Source: Candidatus Pantoea soli
Lineage (GTDB): Bacteria > Pseudomonadota > Gammaproteobacteria > Enterobacterales > Enterobacteriaceae
NCBI RefSeq assembly: GCF_007833795.1
Contig: NZ_CP032702.1
Location: 1,798,001-1,862,000 of the forward strand
Direction: 5' to 3'
Length of the DNA: 64,000 bases
The notes under the pieces: model-generated
Seen by the model: the letters and a program-made list of their open reading frames with translations, nothing else
What the model was told of the DNA's origin: nothing
The model's database searches: none
Translations under genes and position numbers: made by a program
In this document: positions 8,674 to 17,791 of the stretch, one piece after another
How the letters are laid out: each line of letters begins with the position of its first letter
How positions within the stretch are numbered: the stretch's first letter is position 1

Positions 8674-11360
8674 ACATCCTCCTGCAGGCGTTCAAGCTGA
8701 AGCCGGACCTGCTGCGCCAGGGCAGCCAGGCGTGACACGGCGTCGCGATCGGGTGGCTGATGCTGCCGCGCCTGCTCCTCCAGCTGCTGCAGGAACTGCG
8801 TCAGTGCGTTAAAGCCAAAAATCGAGGCTTCGCCGCGCAGCTTGTGGCTGATGCGGCGGATGCGTTCGTTATCCGCGTCCTGCAGCGCCAGCGTCAGCTG
8901 GGCGTGCAGATCGGGCAGCGAGCCGGCAAACAGCGTCAGCAGCTCCTGCAGTAGCGTCGCCTCCAGTCCCAGCTGCTGCGCCAGCGCCGCCCCGTCAGAA
9001 ACCGGCGGCGCGGCGGGCGGCGTCGCTTCCGGCAACGCCATCACGCGCTGAATTTCACTGTGCAGCGCCTCTTGGCTCACCGGTTTAGCGATGTAGCCGT
9101 CAAAGCCAATCTGCAGGCAGTACTCCTCATCACCCTTCATGGCATGCGCCGTCATGGCAATAATGCGCTGGTGGCGCGGCGGCGAGGCGACGGCTTCGCG
9201 CTCCCGAATCAGCCGCGTGGCCTGTTCGCCATCCAGCTCCGGCATCTGCAAATCCATCAGTATCAGGTCCCAGCGGGCGTGCTGCAGCTGGGTCAGTGCA
9301 TCAATGCCGTTGCCGACAATGGCAAACTCGTGCCCGAGCCGGGTAAGGAAATGGGCCGCAAGCTTTTGGTTCACCAGATTATCTTCCGCCAGCAGAATGC
9401 GCAGCGAGGTAGCGGCAGTCTGGGGCGGTTCGGTGCGTTCACCGGGATGATCGGCGGCTGGCCGCGGCTGGTTGTTGAGCGCGGCGAGGATTACCTCATA
9501 CAGCTCACGCTGATCCACCGGCTTGCCAAGGAAATAGTTCACGCCAATCCGGCTGAGCTGTTCGGCGTCCATTGACCGGCTCATGGAACTCAGCATGATG
9601 ATCTGGCTGCTGCGAAAAGCCGGATTGGCGCGGATCTCCAGCGCCAGCGCAATGCCGTCTTTGTCCGGCATCTGTGCATCCAGCAAAATCAGCGGGTAGA
9701 CCGGGTGCGTTTGCAGCAGCGCCAGCGCATCGGCGGCGCTGGCGGCTAAGGCCGGCAGCAGCCCCATATTGCGCAGCATATCGCTCATCAGATGCCGGTT
9801 GGTGGCGTTGTCATCCACCACCAGTACCGGTAGCTGCGCAAGGCGCGGTGAGGTTTTCAGCGCGTCGGCGGCGTCCTGCGCCGGCAGCGGCAGCGAAAAG
9901 CTGAAGACGCTGCCGCTGCCGGGCTCACTCTGTACCTTCAGCTCGCCGCCCAGCCGTTCAGCGAGGCGCGCCGAAATGGTCAGGCCCAGCCCGGTGCCGC
10001 CATATTTGCGTGTGGTGGAGGTGTCCGCCTGGCTGAAGGATTCGAAGATCAGCTGCTGCTTCTCCAGCGGAATGCCAATGCCGGTGTCGCGCACGCGAAA
10101 GTGCAGCCGGTGCGTGGCGGCATCACGTTTTACCGCCAGTTCCACTTCACCCTGATGAGTGAACTTCAGCGCATTGCTGACCAGGTTGGTGAGGATCTGC
10201 CGCAGACGGACGGTGTCGGCGACAAAAGTCTGCGGCACCTCCGGCGCGACATTAAGCAGCAGCTCAATATTTTTTTCCGACGCGGCGGGCATCAGCGGCC
10301 GCATGATCGCGTGCAGGAAGGGGCGGATCTCAAACGTCTCTTCATCCAGCTCTATTTTGCCGGCTTCAATTTTCGAGTAATCCAGGATGTCGTTGATAAT
10401 GCGCAGCAGCGTATGCGCTGAGTGGTAAACCAGCGTCATGTATTCGCGCTGTTCAGCCGTCAGCCGGGTATCGAGACACAGCTGCGTCATGCCGAGGATG
10501 CCGTTCATCGGCGTGCGGATTTCATGGCTCATGTTGGCGAGAAACGCGCTTTTCGCCTCGTTGGCGCCGCGCGCGGCGGCCACCGCCTGCAGCGACAGCT
10601 GTTCCGCTTCTTTACGCTTGGTGATGTCCTGCAGCGTGCCAATCACCCGTTCCGTGCCGCCGTCGACGGTGACGCTGGCTACCTGACCGGAGAGCAGCAT
10701 CCAGCGGTAATTGCCGTTACGGTGTAACAAACGGATTTCCCGCTCAAACACCGGCAGCTGCTGGTTACTGGCAGAAGCAAACAGCTGCTGCAGCGGTTCG
10801 CGATCGTCGGGATGCAGCAGGGTATCGAGGAAGCTGGCGCTGTAGTGCCAGGTCTCGCGCGGATACCCCAGCATGTTCAGCAGCGCGTCGTTGACCTGCA
10901 GCAAATCATGCTGCTGCTGCCAGTCCCAGATACCGATCTGCGTCGATTCGGCGGCCAGCACAAAATCGGCGTGCAGCTGCTGGCGTGATTCGTTAATCAT
11001 TGTAAAGCCGGACATATCGATATGCAGGCTGACAATGCCGCCGTCCGGCGTGCGGTTATGCTGCACAAACACCTGCCGGTTGCCGATGCGGCGCATCTCG
11101 CTGTGGTTATCCAGCCGGCAGCGGCTGACCAGGTTGTCGGCCATCGCCTGACGACTCTGGGCGTTTTCTGTCATGTACACCGTGGCGATGAACGCTTCTG
11201 CCAGCGCTGTCAGCGTCATCCCGGTGTGGATGCAGTGCTCCATACCGGGATAAAAGCGCACCACCTGCTGGTTCCAGGCCACCAGACGCTCCTGATCGTC
11301 GTACATCAGCATGGCTGCGCGCAGTGAGTCGAGCGCTTTCGGTAGCAAACTATCCGGCAT
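8670..11360 (-). CDS. Soluble hybrid histidine kinase: PAS-PAS-HisKA-HATPase-REC-REC-HPt
   Basis: 896 residues with no membrane segment, hence a cytosolic sensor. Order: two PAS-like domains in roughly the first 260 residues, a HisKA box with the phospho-His in [10 protein letters not shown] (about residue 285), and an HATPase with DTGIGI and GTGLGLTI. Then come two receiver domains ([26 protein letters not shown]) and a C-terminal HPt with [14 protein letters not shown]. The start at 11360 is chosen over an upstream ATG because GGAGG precedes it. It sits 10 bases after the third DUF3131 gene and overlaps the GH2 start. The HPt needs a downstream receiver; the receiver-PP2C protein at 19948 is the obvious local candidate (inference). 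Confidence 0.93.
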   Translation of the reverse strand: MPDSLLPKALDSLRAAMLMYDDQERLVAWNQQVVRFYPGMEHCIHTGMTLTALAEAFIATVYMTENAQSRQAMADNLVSRCRLDNHSEMRRIGNRQVFVQHNRTPDGGIVSLHIDMSGFTMINESRQQLHADFVLAAESTQIGIWDWQQQHDLLQVNDALLNMLGYPRETWHYSASFLDTLLHPDDREPLQQLFASASNQQLPVFEREIRLLHRNGNYRWMLLSGQVASVTVDGGTERVIGTLQDITKRKEAEQLSLQAVAAARGANEAKSAFLANMSHEIRTPMNGILGMTQLCLDTRLTAEQREYMTLVYHSAHTLLRIINDILDYSKIEAGKIELDEETFEIRPFLHAIMRPLMPAASEKNIELLLNVAPEVPQTFVADTVRLRQILTNLVSNALKFTHQGEVELAVKRDAATHRLHFRVRDTGIGIPLEKQQLIFESFSQADTSTTRKYGGTGLGLTISARLAERLGGELKVQSEPGSGSVFSFSLPLPAQDAADALKTSPRLAQLPVLVVDDNATNRHLMSDMLRNMGLLPALAASAADALALLQTHPVYPLILLDAQMPDKDGIALALEIRANPAFRSSQIIMLSSMSRSMDAEQLSRIGVNYFLGKPVDQRELYEVILAALNNQPRPAADHPGERTEPPQTAATSLRILLAEDNLVNQKLAAHFLTRLGHEFAIVGNGIDALTQLQHARWDLILMDLQMPELDGEQATRLIREREAVASPPRHQRIIAMTAHAMKGDEEYCLQIGFDGYIAKPVSQEALHSEIQRVMALPEATPPAAPPVSDGAALAQQLGLEATLLQELLTLFAGSLPDLHAQLTLALQDADNERIRRISHKLRGEASIFGFNALTQFLQQLEEQARQHQPPDRDAVSRLAALAQQVRLQLERLQEDV

Positions 11361-11370
11361 GCAGGCCTCC

Positions 11371-12774
11371 TTAATCGCTGGCCGGCGCGGTTTCACCCTT
11401 TACAAAGGGAAAGCAGCGCGAAGGCGGGTTAAAAGGATCGTTTGTCTGGCGGCGGAAATAGCTGTCGGCAGGCAGCGTAGCGCTGCCCAGCAGCGGCCCC
11501 ATATTGGCTTTGAACAGCAGCGCTTCCAGCACCATCGCGTTGGTGGAGAGGGTGATGGCGCGGTTGTAATCGCCGGTCGCCTCCACGCGCCCTTCATACC
11601 AGCCGCGCTTATCGTCATACTGCAGGCGCGTCATCTGCATCAGCGCATCGGTAAAGGGCGTCTGCCAGAGCGCCCACAGGCCAAACACCGCGCGCGTTGA
11701 GACCTGTGCCAGCGTGGGCACCCATTTTCCGTCGTCGGCCAGGGTGTTCCACGCGTAGCCGTTGGCGAACAGGGTGTCATTGACATGCCAGGGCGGTGCC
11801 GCAAGGGTAAAATCGCTGCGCGCGGTCAGAATGCCTTCACGCTGCCAGCGCAGCTCCTGAGCGCGATAGACGTTGCTGGCGCGCTGCCGCTGCTGCCGGA
11901 TGATCTCGCGGTCGGCCCCTGGCAGCTCCCAGCCATACTCCAGTCCGCTCAGCACATAGGGCGTCGTGGTAATGGCGCTGGGGGTCCAGGTGGTGCGCGG
12001 ATCGCGGCTGTCCACATCCAGCGCCAGTCCGTAAATAATCACGTGCTGAGCCGGCGGGCGCAGCGAGCGATCGTTGGCAAAGCCCCACAGCCCGAGGCCC
12101 GCCGCACTGTATTCGCTGTCACCGAGCCGTCCTTCCGGCCGCACGCGCAGCTGCTGCTGCTCGGCCAGCGCGGCGTTGAGCTGCCCCTGTTTATCCACCA
12201 CCGGACAGAAGTTCCAGCGCAGCACCACGCGCTCAAGGTATTCGCTGTACTGCGGATGAAACGCCGCCACAATGCGCAGCGCCATCATCAGCCGCGCCAG
12301 ATCGCGCGAGGACCAGCCAATGACCTGCGGCGTATTGCGGTAGCCAACCATGGCGAGGGTTTGCGTGTTATACAGCAGGTTAGGTATGCCGCTCTGCGTC
12401 AGCGGCAGGCGGTTCAGGCTGCCCAGCAGCTGCGTCAGGCGGCGGTCAAACGTCGCATCATCAATCAGCCGCAGCTCGCGCGCCGCGGTCAGCGCAATCA
12501 GGCTGTCACCCATCTGCCACAGGCTGGTCACCTGGCGCCTGTCGCTGCCGTTGACCAGGCCGCTGCTCTGCTGGTTGTTTTCAAAGTAACGCCAGGCGAC
12601 GGCCGCCCAGCGCTGCTCTTCATCGGTCAGCGCACCGGTGCGCGCGCTGGTGTGCCAGCCACCGTGCGTCAGCCAGCGCCAGCCGGCGGCGTCGTGCCGC
12701 GCCAGCAGCCAGGCGCTGCCCGCCACCGCCAGCAGCAGTAATAACCCGGCAAGGCGAATTACTGTTTTAGGCAT
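11371..12774 (-). CDS. DUF3131-family protein C, putative (alpha/alpha)-barrel glycan-active enzyme
   Basis: 467 residues with an N-terminal hydrophobic signal or anchor (IRLAGLLLLLAVAGSAWLLA), so periplasmic-facing. The body shows the DUF3131 pattern: DEEQRWAAVAWRYFENN, then TSLWQMGDSLIALTAARELRL, then the motif EGRLGDSEYSAAGLGLWGF. The C-terminal part contains NAMVLEALLFK. It is clearly paralogous to the next two genes. Its start overlaps the preceding stop by 16 bases. DUF3131 proteins have no role that I can state with certainty; helical-toroid glycosidase-like folds and location beside a GT2 synthase suggest action on a beta-glucan-like product. Confidence 0.82.
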   Translation of the reverse strand: MPKTVIRLAGLLLLLAVAGSAWLLARHDAAGWRWLTHGGWHTSARTGALTDEEQRWAAVAWRYFENNQQSSGLVNGSDRRQVTSLWQMGDSLIALTAARELRLIDDATFDRRLTQLLGSLNRLPLTQSGIPNLLYNTQTLAMVGYRNTPQVIGWSSRDLARLMMALRIVAAFHPQYSEYLERVVLRWNFCPVVDKQGQLNAALAEQQQLRVRPEGRLGDSEYSAAGLGLWGFANDRSLRPPAQHVIIYGLALDVDSRDPRTTWTPSAITTTPYVLSGLEYGWELPGADREIIRQQRQRASNVYRAQELRWQREGILTARSDFTLAAPPWHVNDTLFANGYAWNTLADDGKWVPTLAQVSTRAVFGLWALWQTPFTDALMQMTRLQYDDKRGWYEGRVEATGDYNRAITLSTNAMVLEALLFKANMGPLLGSATLPADSYFRRQTNDPFNPPSRCFPFVKGETAPASD

Positions 12775-14312
12775 GAGGTGGCTACCGGCGGTAATTTCAC
12801 AGGCGCGGAGCTGTCACAGCGGGCGCATTTACAGGCGCTGCATTTCGGCGCGGTGCGTACCGCCGTGCCGGTCTGATCGCACCAGGTTTTGATGCCCGGC
12901 GTAACGCTGAGGAACGGCCGGTTGCGCGGCTCGTTGTTCTGCTCAAACACATCCACCAGACGCTTTTCCCACAGCGACGGGGCATAGCTTGTATTGCGCG
13001 GGTCGTTGGTATTGAAGCGCAGCAGCTTGCCCTGTTTTTTAAACATCAGCGCTTCCAGCATGATGCCGTTGTTGTTGGCGGTGAACTCTTTGATCGGACC
13101 GTCGCCGTTTTCATACAGGCCTTCGTAGTAGCCTTTGTCCGGTTCATCGGCGTTTTCTATCGCATCAAACAGGCGGTCGGTGTAGGGCGAATCCCACAGC
13201 ACCCACATGCCCAGCGCGGCTTTCAGCGAAACCGCGGCTACATTCGGCACGTACTGACCTTTATCCGTGATGGTGTTCCAGTTAAAGCCGTCGCTGAAGA
13301 TGGTGTCATAAACGAAGTACGGGGCTTTATCGAGCTGGTGTTCCGAGCGCGCCGTAAGCGTGCCGGTGATCATGTAGCGGTTTTCCTGCGCCTGATACAC
13401 GCGGTCGGCGAAGTTCTTCATCCACGGGTGCGAGTGGTTGTTTGGACGCTCTTCCCGATCGTCGGCGTTGTCCCAGCCCATCTCCAGCCCGTGCAGCAGG
13501 TAGGATTCGGTCACCACATAATTGTGCTGATTGGTCAGGCGCGGATCGCGCGAATCATAAGGCACCAGTACGCAGTAAATATCGGCCAGCGCGTAGGGCT
13601 CCGGCTTGCTTGCCTGGCAGGTGGTAAACCCCCACAGCTGGTAGCCGGAGGCGGCGTACTCTTCATATCCCAGGCGGCCTTCCTGCACATACTGCGGCTT
13701 TTTGTCCTTATCCAGATAAGCACCGTACAGCGTGCCGCAGTCATCCACCACGTGGGTGAAATCCCAGCCCAGCACCACGTTATCGATATTGTTGGCGTGC
13801 TCCGGATAGCGCTCTTTAATAATTTTCAGCCACAGCAGCATGCGGCCGATATCGATGGCCGAAAAGCCGATCTCACCCGGCTTGTTGAGGTAGTCCACCT
13901 TTTGCCCGGTGATGGTGTTATACGCTTTGTTCGGCACCTGATTCTGAAACAGCACCAGCTTGTTGAGCGTGGCCATAAACTGCAGAAAACGGCGATCAAA
14001 CTCCGCTTTATCAATCAGCCCCAGCTCGCGCGCTGCGGTGAGCGCAGCCAGATAGGAGGCGCTGTCCCACATGGTGGTGGAGGGGTATTTGTTGACCGCG
14101 TTCACCAGCCCGGTGGTGGGCTGATAGTTCGCGACGAAGTAAGACCAGGCGTTTTTTGCCACGCGCATTTCACGCGGCGTCAGATCGCCGTGGCGGCTTT
14201 TATAGTCCGAGGCGGGCAGGCTGACCGCCGCCTGCAGCGACGGGGCGAGTAACGCCAGCACCAGCAGCAGCATCCTGCGCAACCCAGACAAATGTAGTGA
14301 TAGCACGCTCAT
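12759..14312 (-). CDS. DUF3131-family protein B with Cys-rich C-terminal tail
   Basis: 517 residues from the ATG at 14312. That start is preceded by AAGGAG located in the end of the upstream gene, 7 bases after its stop. A signal peptide (LLLVLALLAPSLQAAVS) is present. DUF3131 landmarks: LTPREMRVAKNAWSYFVANY, TTMWDSASYLAALTAARELGL, EGRLGYEEYAASGYQLWGF and NNNGIMLEALMFK. This is the copy with the fullest set of acidic motif residues. Unlike its paralogs it ends in a Cys-rich tail (KCSACKCARCDS) that could bind metal or form disulfides. Probable periplasmic glycan hydrolase, transglycosylase or binding protein. The substrate is unknown. Confidence 0.82.
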   Translation of the reverse strand: MSVLSLHLSGLRRMLLLVLALLAPSLQAAVSLPASDYKSRHGDLTPREMRVAKNAWSYFVANYQPTTGLVNAVNKYPSTTMWDSASYLAALTAARELGLIDKAEFDRRFLQFMATLNKLVLFQNQVPNKAYNTITGQKVDYLNKPGEIGFSAIDIGRMLLWLKIIKERYPEHANNIDNVVLGWDFTHVVDDCGTLYGAYLDKDKKPQYVQEGRLGYEEYAASGYQLWGFTTCQASKPEPYALADIYCVLVPYDSRDPRLTNQHNYVVTESYLLHGLEMGWDNADDREERPNNHSHPWMKNFADRVYQAQENRYMITGTLTARSEHQLDKAPYFVYDTIFSDGFNWNTITDKGQYVPNVAAVSLKAALGMWVLWDSPYTDRLFDAIENADEPDKGYYEGLYENGDGPIKEFTANNNGIMLEALMFKKQGKLLRFNTNDPRNTSYAPSLWEKRLVDVFEQNNEPRNRPFLSVTPGIKTWCDQTGTAVRTAPKCSACKCARCDSSAPVKLPPVATSCLKQ

Positions 14313-14319
14313 TGCGGTC

Positions 14320-15660
14320 TTACTCCTTATGACGGTCGGTGGCTGGCGTGGAATGCAGGCAGCCCAGACAAAGTAACTGGCCGTGGGCGATGTAGGAGAG
14401 GCTCTCAAGCACCATCGCGTTGGTATCGGCGGTGAGGGCGGCGTTCGGGCTGCCGTCCGGATTAAAGCCGGCTTTCCAGCCTTTGCCGGGCTCCAGCATT
14501 GGCAGCATCTGCTGGCGCAGCGCTTCGCTCCAGCGATTGCGGAACAGGGCGTACCAGGCAAACGCCGAGCGGGTAGAGAGCAGCGCGCGCTCGGGTAAGG
14601 TGGCACGCGTGGTGTCGGTTTGCTCCTGCAGCGGCAGGGGCTGTTTGCCCGGCAGGCTGCCGGTAAAATCGGGTGCCTGTTCGGCGTAGTCGGCATTGAT
14701 ATCGCCGCGCGCGTCCGGTTTGCCGGTGCGCTGTTGCAGAATCTGCATAATGCGCCAGCTGATTTCTGCGCTGCGTGCATCGAAACCCTGCTCCAGTCCG
14801 GTAAGCAGATAGGGCTGGCTGATCAATGCCGGCTGCTTGCCCCACGGCGTACGCAATCCCTCATCAGGCACGGCATGGCCGTCGATATCGATCAGCTTCA
14901 GGCCATCCGGCGGCTGGCTGACGGCCAGACCGGCCGCGCTGTTAATCAGACGCAGCACGCTGCCGGCGTACAGGCGATAGCCATAGCTGCCGCGCGGATC
15001 GTCCGGTGAAATCACCCAGCGGTTTACCGGCAGGCTGGCGGCCTGCGCACCGCTGCTCTGTAACAGGGCACTGAGCTGCCAGTGCGCCAGCAGCTGCTGC
15101 ACCGCGGCGGCATGCTGCGGATAGCGCCATACCAGCACCTGCAGCGGCATCAGCAGACGCCCCATATCAATGGCGGAGCCGTTGACCGGCGGGTCCTGTA
15201 TCAGCGGCGTCAGCGTATCGGCCTGATAAAACGCCGCCGGCAATCCGTCCGCCTGCAGCGGCAGCTGGCCCAGCGCGTCCAGCGCCGAGCTGATGCGATC
15301 GTCAAACTCGCTGTCCGGGATGATATCAAGCTGACGTGCCGCGATGGTCGCCAGCAGATAACTGCCGCTGCTCCACAGGCTGAGCCAGGGGGTGTCCGCT
15401 TCCGCGTTAGCCAGCCCGTTTGGCTGGGTGTTGTTGACAAAATATTGCCAGGCGACGCGCGCCCAGACCGCCTCATCAAACGTCAGCGCGCGCTCAGCGG
15501 GCAGCGGTGGAAAATCTTTGCTCAGTATGATGCCGTCGGTGGTTTCCACCCGCGTCGGCATCTGATGTTCCACCCACAGCACAATGGCGAACCCGATCAG
15601 AAAACCAATCAGGATTGTCAGGTAACTGCGCGCACTGTATAACCCCGCTTTAAGACTCAT
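14320..15660 (-). CDS. DUF3131-family protein A, motif-degenerate copy
   Basis: 446 residues beginning MSLKAGLYSARSYLTILIGFLIGFAIVLWV, an N-terminal membrane anchor, so the domain faces the periplasm. It aligns by eye with the next two genes: TFDEAVWARVAWQYFVNN, LSLWSSGSYLLATIAARQLDI, GSAIDMGRLLMPL and NAMVLESLSYIAHG. The EGRLGxxEY motif of the paralogs is replaced by PDDPRGSYGYRLYAG, so two conserved acidic residues are gone and the protein may be structural rather than catalytic. A CLGC pair lies near the C-terminus. Its ATG overlaps the GT2 stop as ATGA, meaning tight translational coupling with the synthase. Confidence 0.8.
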   Translation of the reverse strand: MSLKAGLYSARSYLTILIGFLIGFAIVLWVEHQMPTRVETTDGIILSKDFPPLPAERALTFDEAVWARVAWQYFVNNTQPNGLANAEADTPWLSLWSSGSYLLATIAARQLDIIPDSEFDDRISSALDALGQLPLQADGLPAAFYQADTLTPLIQDPPVNGSAIDMGRLLMPLQVLVWRYPQHAAAVQQLLAHWQLSALLQSSGAQAASLPVNRWVISPDDPRGSYGYRLYAGSVLRLINSAAGLAVSQPPDGLKLIDIDGHAVPDEGLRTPWGKQPALISQPYLLTGLEQGFDARSAEISWRIMQILQQRTGKPDARGDINADYAEQAPDFTGSLPGKQPLPLQEQTDTTRATLPERALLSTRSAFAWYALFRNRWSEALRQQMLPMLEPGKGWKAGFNPDGSPNAALTADTNAMVLESLSYIAHGQLLCLGCLHSTPATDRHKE

Positions 15661-17477
15661 CCGGCCCGGGTCTCCTCGCTGTCAGGTGGCGTCCACATTG
15701 CCGCCATGATCATGGGTAACATCGCGGCGATATTGACCGCGCCCCAGAAGATGTTGATAACGTAGCCCGAGGGATCGTCCACATTGCCGCGCGCCACCTG
15801 AATCCCGCCCCAGATCAGCCCGAGCAGGGTAAGCAGCACAATCGCCAGCTGCGGTTTCACCAGATAGAGGAAACGACCGGACTGCCGCTCTTTTGGTGTC
15901 ACGTGAAACTTAATCTTTTCCCCGCGCAGCACGGTGCTGAGTGCGCGTAAATTCACCGAGAAGAACGCCAGGTAGGAGGATCGTCCGTCCCAGGCGGAAA
16001 TACCCCAGGTGCCAAACATGAACGCCAGCTCCGAGACAATAAAAAACGGCAGAAAATGCAGATAGAAGGGCGTGGAGTAGGCAGACACCGGCGGGATGCC
16101 GGTGAACAGGTAGACCAGCGGCGAGATCAGAAAGACGGTGTTCCAGATACAGGCCAGATAGGACCAGAAGGTGGTGCCATACATCAGCGTCTGACCGAGG
16201 CTCAGCCTGAAGCGCCGGCGGCTGAAGATCTTATCGTGGAACAGAATGTCCAGCGAGCCCGCGGCATACTTAAAACGCTGAATCATCCATGTCAGCAGGT
16301 CCTGTGGCGACAGCATTTTCGATTCAATGCCCGGGTGCATGACAGAGCGCCAGCGTCGCCCGGCATCGCCGTGCAGCACGATCGAGGTATAAATATCCTC
16401 AGAGACGTGAAATTTGTAGGGCGTAAGTTCGGTGTCGGCAATCACATGCGGGCGCATGGCCAGGCTCAGCGCGGCGCGCGTCTCTTCGTCGCGAATATCA
16501 CGGGTATAGCGCGCGATCTCCTCTTCAACGTTGAAGGCATAGCTGCGCAGTGCTGCCTGCATCACCGCTTCACGCCGGTGCACCGAGGCCGCGCCGCAGC
16601 AGAACGCCGCATTGGCCCAGTTACGGCGGCGCAGAATCACGTCATAAAACATGCGCGGGTCGTTGAAGAACGGATCGCTGCCGATAGTCAGCCGGCCAAA
16701 CAGCTTCTCGCTCAGGCTGCCCAGCACAAAGCCGGGCCAGCCCGCTTTGCGTTTCAGCCACACTGGCAGCCGCTCGCCTTCCGGCAAATCATAAAACCAC
16801 TGTGGCGTCTGCACCCAGGCGACGTCCGGATCGCGGAAATAGCCCAGCGTGTGTTGCAGCAGCGTCGGAAAGACGCGCGTATCCGCATCGCAGATCACCA
16901 GAAAATCGCCGTCAGTCTGCTCCATGCCGTTACGAATATTGCCCGCTTTGAAGCCGATGTTGTTATCACGCGTGATGTAGCTGACGCCTTCCTGTTCACA
17001 CACCGCGCGCATCTCCGCGCGGCGGCCGTCGTCCAGCACGTGTACGGTGAAATCCAGCGCCGCCGGATAGCGCATTTTGCACGCATCCTGAATAGAGAGC
17101 CTGACCAGCTCCGGATCTTCAGAATAGGTGGCAATAAACAGATCGACTTTCACCGGCCGATCGAGGGTCTGGTCGGCGGGCAGCAGGCACTGATTGATCG
17201 TCTCCGGCGGCGGTGGGCAGGCCGGATCGCGGACCTGCCAGATATTGATGGTAAACAGCAGCGTGCCCACCCACGCCAGGGTTTCCGCCAGCGCCAGCGG
17301 TACGGCGTACCACAGCGCATCCACGTTCAGCGATTCCATCCAGCGCCAGCGAATGTAATTGGCACCGAGAATCAGCCCGGCAACCGCCAGCGTCTGCCAG
17401 GTGTACATCACCCAGCGCGGCGTCTGCAACGGCGCGGGCGGCCGTCGCGATTCAAAGCGTGAAAAGTAGTGTTCCAT
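15657..17477 (-). CDS. GT2 processive glycosyltransferase, BcsA-like without PilZ domain
   Basis: 606-residue inner-membrane synthase. Two transmembrane helices (about 28-48 and 55-80) precede the GT-A domain and about five follow. Catalytic motifs: first Asp in VHVLDDG (149-151), DxD in ICDADT (197-199), substrate strand WVQTPQWFYD (221-230), FCCGAAS (292-298), SED in place of TED (359-361), and QRFKYAAG in place of QxxRW (400-407). The last two are unusual for cellulose or PNAG synthases. BcsA's C-terminal PilZ domain is missing, so direct c-di-GMP control is unlikely. It is the first gene of the six-gene leftward operon. Product: an unknown, probably beta-linked, glycan. Confidence 0.88.
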   Translation of the reverse strand: MEHYFSRFESRRPPAPLQTPRWVMYTWQTLAVAGLILGANYIRWRWMESLNVDALWYAVPLALAETLAWVGTLLFTINIWQVRDPACPPPPETINQCLLPADQTLDRPVKVDLFIATYSEDPELVRLSIQDACKMRYPAALDFTVHVLDDGRRAEMRAVCEQEGVSYITRDNNIGFKAGNIRNGMEQTDGDFLVICDADTRVFPTLLQHTLGYFRDPDVAWVQTPQWFYDLPEGERLPVWLKRKAGWPGFVLGSLSEKLFGRLTIGSDPFFNDPRMFYDVILRRRNWANAAFCCGAASVHRREAVMQAALRSYAFNVEEEIARYTRDIRDEETRAALSLAMRPHVIADTELTPYKFHVSEDIYTSIVLHGDAGRRWRSVMHPGIESKMLSPQDLLTWMIQRFKYAAGSLDILFHDKIFSRRRFRLSLGQTLMYGTTFWSYLACIWNTVFLISPLVYLFTGIPPVSAYSTPFYLHFLPFFIVSELAFMFGTWGISAWDGRSSYLAFFSVNLRALSTVLRGEKIKFHVTPKERQSGRFLYLVKPQLAIVLLTLLGLIWGGIQVARGNVDDPSGYVINIFWGAVNIAAMLPMIMAAMWTPPDSEETRAG

Positions 17478-17791
17478 AGCGCCCCGTCACCTTTCCTAAA
17501 GGTTTGTCATCCCACCCGGTGTCAGCCCTGACGCAAATTAAATAAATGATATTTAATATAATTTATGAAAAATTCTTATGTTTTAAGCCGGGCGGCTGGC
17601 TGGTACATAATGCACGCCGCTCTCCCATCCTGCTAGTTATAGTAATAAATTACAGTTATTTACAGGAATTATTTGAAATTTTTACCCGACGCGTGACTTA
17701 ACCTGCAACACGGCTACACTTATTTTTACACGCTTATCTGTGGCTTTGCTTATGCTTTTAAGATGATTATCTTCACCGGGGTTAATGCTTT
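17478..17791. promoter_or_regulatory. AT-rich divergent promoter region of the glycan locus
   Basis: 314 bases between the GT2 gene and the OpgC gene. It is much richer in A/T than the flanks, with stretches such as AAATAAATGATATTTAATA around 17538-17565. Both operons of the glycan locus must be transcribed from here. A short inverted repeat AAGAT-N4-ATCTT (17760-17773) lies just before the rightward start. No gene is seen. I could not fix -10/-35 elements with confidence. Confidence 0.6.

Noticed and set aside
16056..17462. 468-residue open frame antisense to the GT2 synthase
   Set aside because: Arg/His/Gln-rich shadow of a strongly conserved gene on the other strand; no domain pattern.
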